NCBI GenBank assembly: GCA_003165295.1
Contig: PLTC01000146.1
Location: forward strand, 1,701-38,401
Source: Rhodospirillales bacterium
GTDB lineage: Bacteria; Pseudomonadota; Alphaproteobacteria; Azospirillales; Azospirillaceae
Length of the DNA: 36,701 bases
Direction of reading: 5' to 3'
This document shows positions 33,694 through 36,701 of the stretch, piece by piece; position 1 is the first letter of the stretch; each line of letters starts with the position of its first letter. The translations under genes were made by a program, and so were the position numbers. The notes under the pieces were generated by a model. The model was not told where the DNA came from and did no database searches. It was given only the letters and a program-made list of their open reading frames with translations.

Positions 33694-34854
33694 TCAGAGC
33701 CGGTTCCCCCGACCGATATATTCGGCCACCGCGGCCCGACGGTTGGGAATTGTGACCGGAGAGAACTCCCGGTTGCGGGCCTGCCAGTCGGCGAAGGTCA
33801 GGGGCATCAGCTCCGCCACCATCCGGTCGTAGACCTGCGGCAGCACACTGGAGGCGGGATCGAGCCCGCGGACCACCAGCAGACCACTGGGCGCGGCCGG
33901 CACCATGCCCAGTTCGAGATCGGGGCGATGGCGGCGGAGTGCCGGCAGAATCTTCCAGGTATCGCCGGTCCAGAAGCCGGAGCGACGCACCCGGGCCGAG
34001 CTGATCGCGTCAAGCGGAAGGACATCGTGGAAAACCATCACCGCCGAGGGCGCCGCATGCCGCTCCAGGTTGATGAAGTCCTTTAGCGCCTGGTCGAAGG
34101 TATGGAGCCCGTCGATGAACGCCAGTTCGACCCTCTGGCCGTTGAGTTCCGCGGTCAGATCGTAGCCGGCAAAGAAGTCGTCGCTGGTGGTCCCGAACAG
34201 GCGGGTGGCGGTTATGAACTCGTGGGTCACCCGCAGTGCCGGATCGATGCCGACTGCCAAAGTCGGCGGTCTGGCCAGGGCCAGTGTCGCACCGGTTTCG
34301 ACGCCGATTTCAACATAGGTCGCCGGCCGCAGAATGTCGTGCAACTGGGCCAGAACCGAGACGTAGTCGTCGCCGGGGAGCCTGACCGACGCCAGGCCGG
34401 ACAAGGCTCCGGGAAAGGCCGGATAGCGGGCCAACAGGCCGGAGAGGATCGTCCCGGCCTCCCGGCGCCGGCCCAACCGGTTGAGAGTCAGTGCCAGGTT
34501 GCGTTGAAAGACCGGATCGTCAGGCGACAATCTCACCGCCTGCCGGTGACACCCGACCGCTTCGCCTGGCCGGCCGGCCACCGCCAGCGCCAGTCCCAGG
34601 TTATCGTGATGTTCGGCACGATCGGGCTCGAGGACGACGGCTCGGCCGAGCAAGGCCATCGCCAGTTCGTCGCGGCCCGCGCGCAGGGCAATCACTCCGG
34701 CCAGCCCGAACACCCCGACGTCGTCGGTATCGGCCTCCAGCAACCGCTGGCACAGCGTCGACGCCCGGTCAAGCCGGCCGGCCGCCAGCTCGGCCTTAGC
34801 CAGCGCCAGGGTCTGATCTTTCGGGTGCGGCGACAACGGCGGGCGGTGGTCCAT
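33694..34854 (-). CDS. TPR protein fused to a class I methyltransferase domain
   Basis: A 386-residue protein. Residues about 10-155 are four tetratricopeptide repeats (for example AELAAGRLDRASTLCQRLLE and HHDNLGLALAVAGRPGEAVG). Residues about 175-300 are a Methyltransf_24-type domain: TYVEIGVETGATLALA for cofactor binding, AVGIDPALR, then VELAFIDGLHTFDQALKDF and VMVFHDVLPLD. The remainder is a C-terminal extension. Such TPR-methyltransferases often modify sugars or lipids in surface glycan clusters, and a GT2 gene follows directly. In-frame ATGs lie upstream at 34908 and 34959; 34854 is chosen for GGGGG about nine bases before it. Confidence 0.85.
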   Translation of the reverse strand: MDHRPPLSPHPKDQTLALAKAELAAGRLDRASTLCQRLLEADTDDVGVFGLAGVIALRAGRDELAMALLGRAVVLEPDRAEHHDNLGLALAVAGRPGEAVGCHRQAVRLSPDDPVFQRNLALTLNRLGRRREAGTILSGLLARYPAFPGALSGLASVRLPGDDYVSVLAQLHDILRPATYVEIGVETGATLALARPPTLAVGIDPALRVTHEFITATRLFGTTSDDFFAGYDLTAELNGQRVELAFIDGLHTFDQALKDFINLERHAAPSAVMVFHDVLPLDAISSARVRRSGFWTGDTWKILPALRRHRPDLELGMVPAAPSGLLVVRGLDPASSVLPQVYDRMVAELMPLTFADWQARNREFSPVTIPNRRAAVAEYIGRGNRL

Positions 34855-35127
34855 GGCGGGCGCCCCCAAGGGAAAGGACGGACAACGGAAGCCACCAATG
34901 TACGCCATCCGGCGGCTACCCGCGACAGTACGGATTTCCAGGTTGTCGGCTGATGTCATCGGCGCAGGACGTAGGCCGGGACCACCATCACCGGTGCCGA
35001 ACCGGAGATGGGAAAAGGTGATGGATGTGGTATTCCTGCGACGGGGAGGAGCGCCGCTCCCCCCAACTCCGTCGCCAAAGGCCGATCCGCCCTTGGAACC
35101 CTTGGTCTTTCCATCTCGTTGTCCGCC

Positions 35128-36645
35128 ATGACCGACCGGCTGCCCGATCGCTTCAACATCGCCCGCCACTGCCTGACCGACCAGGCCCGGCTCCGCCCCG
35201 ACAAGATCGCGCTGATCATCGTCGGCGATGACGGCTGCGAGAGGCGCTGGAGCTACTCCGAGCTTGACCTGCTGGTGCGGCGGCTGGCCGGCGGGTTGCT
35301 GGCGCTTGGGGCACGGCCGGGCGAGCGGCTGATGATCCGCATGGACAACGACCTGCCCTATCTGCTGACCTTTTTCGCCGGTTTTGCCGCCGGGTTGATC
35401 TCTTTCCCTTCTTCCGCCGCCCTCACCGCCGAGGAGGCGGAATTCCTGCTGGACGATTCGGGAGCGTCGCTGCTGGCGGTCTCCAACGATCTGACCCTTA
35501 CCCACCCGCTGCCGGACTCGGTGCGGGTGGTGACCGACACCGAGATCCGGCGGCTGGCCGAAACCGGACCGCTACCCCAGCCCCAGGATACCGCCGCCGA
35601 TGACCCGGCCTTTCTGATCTACACCTCGGGCACCACCGGCCGACCCAAGGGCGTGCTCCATGGTCACCGGGTGGTCTGGGGCCGGCGACCGATGGTGGCG
35701 GGCTGGTACGGCCTGACCGCTGACGACGTGGTGCTCCACGCCGGCGCCTTCAACTGGACCTACACGCTGGGGGTCGGCCTGCTCGACCCCTGGGCCAACG
35801 GCGCCACCGCGGTCCTCTACAATGGCCGCCCCGACCCGGCGGTCTGGCCCGAACTGATCTCCCGTCTTGGCGTCACCCTGTTCGCCACGGTGCCCAGCCT
35901 CTACCGCCGCATCCTCAAATACGGCGCAGTCTCCCGCGAAAAGCTGGCCACCCTGCGCCATGGCCTGAGCGCCGGCGAGGCGCTGGCGCCGGCCCTGCTC
36001 GAAGCCTGGCGCGCCCGGGCCGGCACCGAGCTTTACGAGGCGCTGGGCATGAGCGAGATTTCCACCTACGTTTCCACCGGTCCCGGCATGGTGATCAAGC
36101 CCGGCAGTCCGGGCAGGCCCCAGGCCGGGCGCCAGGTGGCCATCCTCGACCCCGAGGCCCCCGCCGCCGAGCCGCGGCTGCTGCCCCCGGGTCAGGTCGG
36201 CCTGCTGGCGGTCCATCGATCCGACCCCGGACTGATGCTCGGCTACTGGAAACGGCCGGAGGAAGAGGCGCTGGTGATGCGCGGCGCGTGGTTCACCGGC
36301 GGCGACCTTGCCCACCTGGACGAGGACGGCTATCTGTGGTTTCATGGACGCAATGACGACCTGCTCAACACCCATGGCTACCGGCTGTCGCCACTGGAAA
36401 TCGAGCGGGTGCTGGCCCATCACCCCGATATCGCCGACGTCGCGGTGGGTGAGGTTGCGGTGGCCGCGGACCTGACCGTGCTTACCGCCTTCGTGGTCCC
36501 CCATGGCACCACCAGCGAAGCCGCGATCCTGGACTGGGCCAGGGATCACCTGGCCACCTATAAACTACCGCGCCGGGTCGTGTTCGTAGACCGGTTGCCC
36601 CGCACCGCCAACGGCAAACTGCTCCGCCGCGCCCTGCCCGCCTGA
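35128..36645 (+). CDS. Acyl-CoA synthetase / AMP-binding enzyme
   Basis: A 505-residue enzyme of the ANL superfamily, which activates an organic acid as acyl-AMP and passes it to CoA. The phosphate-binding loop is YTSGTTGRPKGVLH (residues 165-178). EALGMSEISTY is the A5 motif, FTGGDLAHLDEDGYLWFHGRNDDLLNTHGYRLSP covers the hinge, and the catalytic Lys is in PRTANGKLLRRALP. The sequence resembles benzoate- and short-chain acyl-CoA ligases, but the substrate cannot be fixed. The ATG at 35128 is chosen; the frame upstream crosses the divergent promoter region. It is divergent from the TPR-methyltransferase gene, and the 273-base gap holds no other gene. Confidence 0.93.
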   Translation: MTDRLPDRFNIARHCLTDQARLRPDKIALIIVGDDGCERRWSYSELDLLVRRLAGGLLALGARPGERLMIRMDNDLPYLLTFFAGFAAGLISFPSSAALTAEEAEFLLDDSGASLLAVSNDLTLTHPLPDSVRVVTDTEIRRLAETGPLPQPQDTAADDPAFLIYTSGTTGRPKGVLHGHRVVWGRRPMVAGWYGLTADDVVLHAGAFNWTYTLGVGLLDPWANGATAVLYNGRPDPAVWPELISRLGVTLFATVPSLYRRILKYGAVSREKLATLRHGLSAGEALAPALLEAWRARAGTELYEALGMSEISTYVSTGPGMVIKPGSPGRPQAGRQVAILDPEAPAAEPRLLPPGQVGLLAVHRSDPGLMLGYWKRPEEEALVMRGAWFTGGDLAHLDEDGYLWFHGRNDDLLNTHGYRLSPLEIERVLAHHPDIADVAVGEVAVAADLTVLTAFVVPHGTTSEAAILDWARDHLATYKLPRRVVFVDRLPRTANGKLLRRALPA

Positions 36646-36679
36646 CGGTTGCGGTCCTGACGTCACAAGGTCAAGGGTT

Positions 36680-36701
36680 CAAAGGGCCGACCGGCCCTTT
36701 G
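36680..36701 (+). terminator. Terminator-like hairpin after the acyl-CoA synthetase gene
   Basis: CAAAGGGCCG and CGGCCCTTTG are an exact 10-bp inverted repeat around AC. It lies 34 bases after the stop codon. The window ends here, so a following T-run cannot be seen. Confidence 0.6.

Noticed and set aside
34855-35505. N-terminal extension of the TPR-methyltransferase to 35505
   Set aside because: The upstream frame is antisense to the acyl-CoA synthetase gene and has Gln/Gly-rich shadow composition.

Overview
The window is GC-rich chromosomal DNA from an alphaproteobacterium, most likely in or near the Rhodospirillales. This is inferred from gene content and order: rpoZ next to a bifunctional spoT/rsh, rnhB next to the cell-cycle methyltransferase gene ccrM, aroK-aroB followed by a CorC-type protein, an ImuA/ImuB mutasome with an alphaproteobacterial LexA box (GAAC-N7-GAAC), and a candidate CtrA-type site. 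No taxonomic search could be run.

Layout. 1-2.2 kb: a possible small gene divergent from SOS-regulated imuA, then a PAS-GGDEF diguanylate cyclase on the minus strand. 2.2-3.0 kb: a long, partly AT-rich intergenic region. 3.0-4.2 kb: a protein with three evenly spaced GcrA/Myb-like helical repeats. 4.4-9.0 kb: a four-gene GldA/GldF/GldG/DUF4340 ABC-type operon. 9.1-10.5 kb: a cation diffusion facilitator with three C-terminal domains in tandem. 10.7-15.3 kb: rpoZ, spoT and a YejA-like solute-binding protein. 15.4-17.2 kb: a RidA-family protein and a COG3146 acyltransferase-like protein.

17.2-18.35 kb is a small scar of mobile DNA: stacked hairpins, the 3' end of a DDE transposase, a truncated hypothetical gene, a tRNA-like 3' fragment, and a 242-bp element bounded by ISL3-like inverted repeats that carries a nested REP-type inverted repeat. 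18.3-23.3 kb: an adenylyl cyclase-FHA protein, a VIT1/CCC1 transporter that seems to start at CTG, an MlaA-like protein without a lipobox, an alpha/beta hydrolase and an unrecognised 396-residue protein. 23.4-30.2 kb is one minus-strand block: rnhB, ccrM, aroK, aroB, a CorC/CNNM protein, a CBS-pair protein and a DUF2889 protein. 30.9-36.7 kb: imuB (far from imuA and with no dnaE2 beside it), a GT2 glycosyltransferase, a TPR-methyltransferase and a divergent acyl-CoA synthetase.

The strongest leads are the triple GcrA-like protein in the same window as ccrM (whose leader has two abutting GANTC sites), the split imuA/imuB cassette, the triple-CTD CDF transporter, the CTG start of the VIT-family gene and the nested IR-bounded element at 18.1-18.3 kb. 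Starts were moved from the longest possible ORF wherever a Shine-Dalgarno sequence or family homology supported an internal start.
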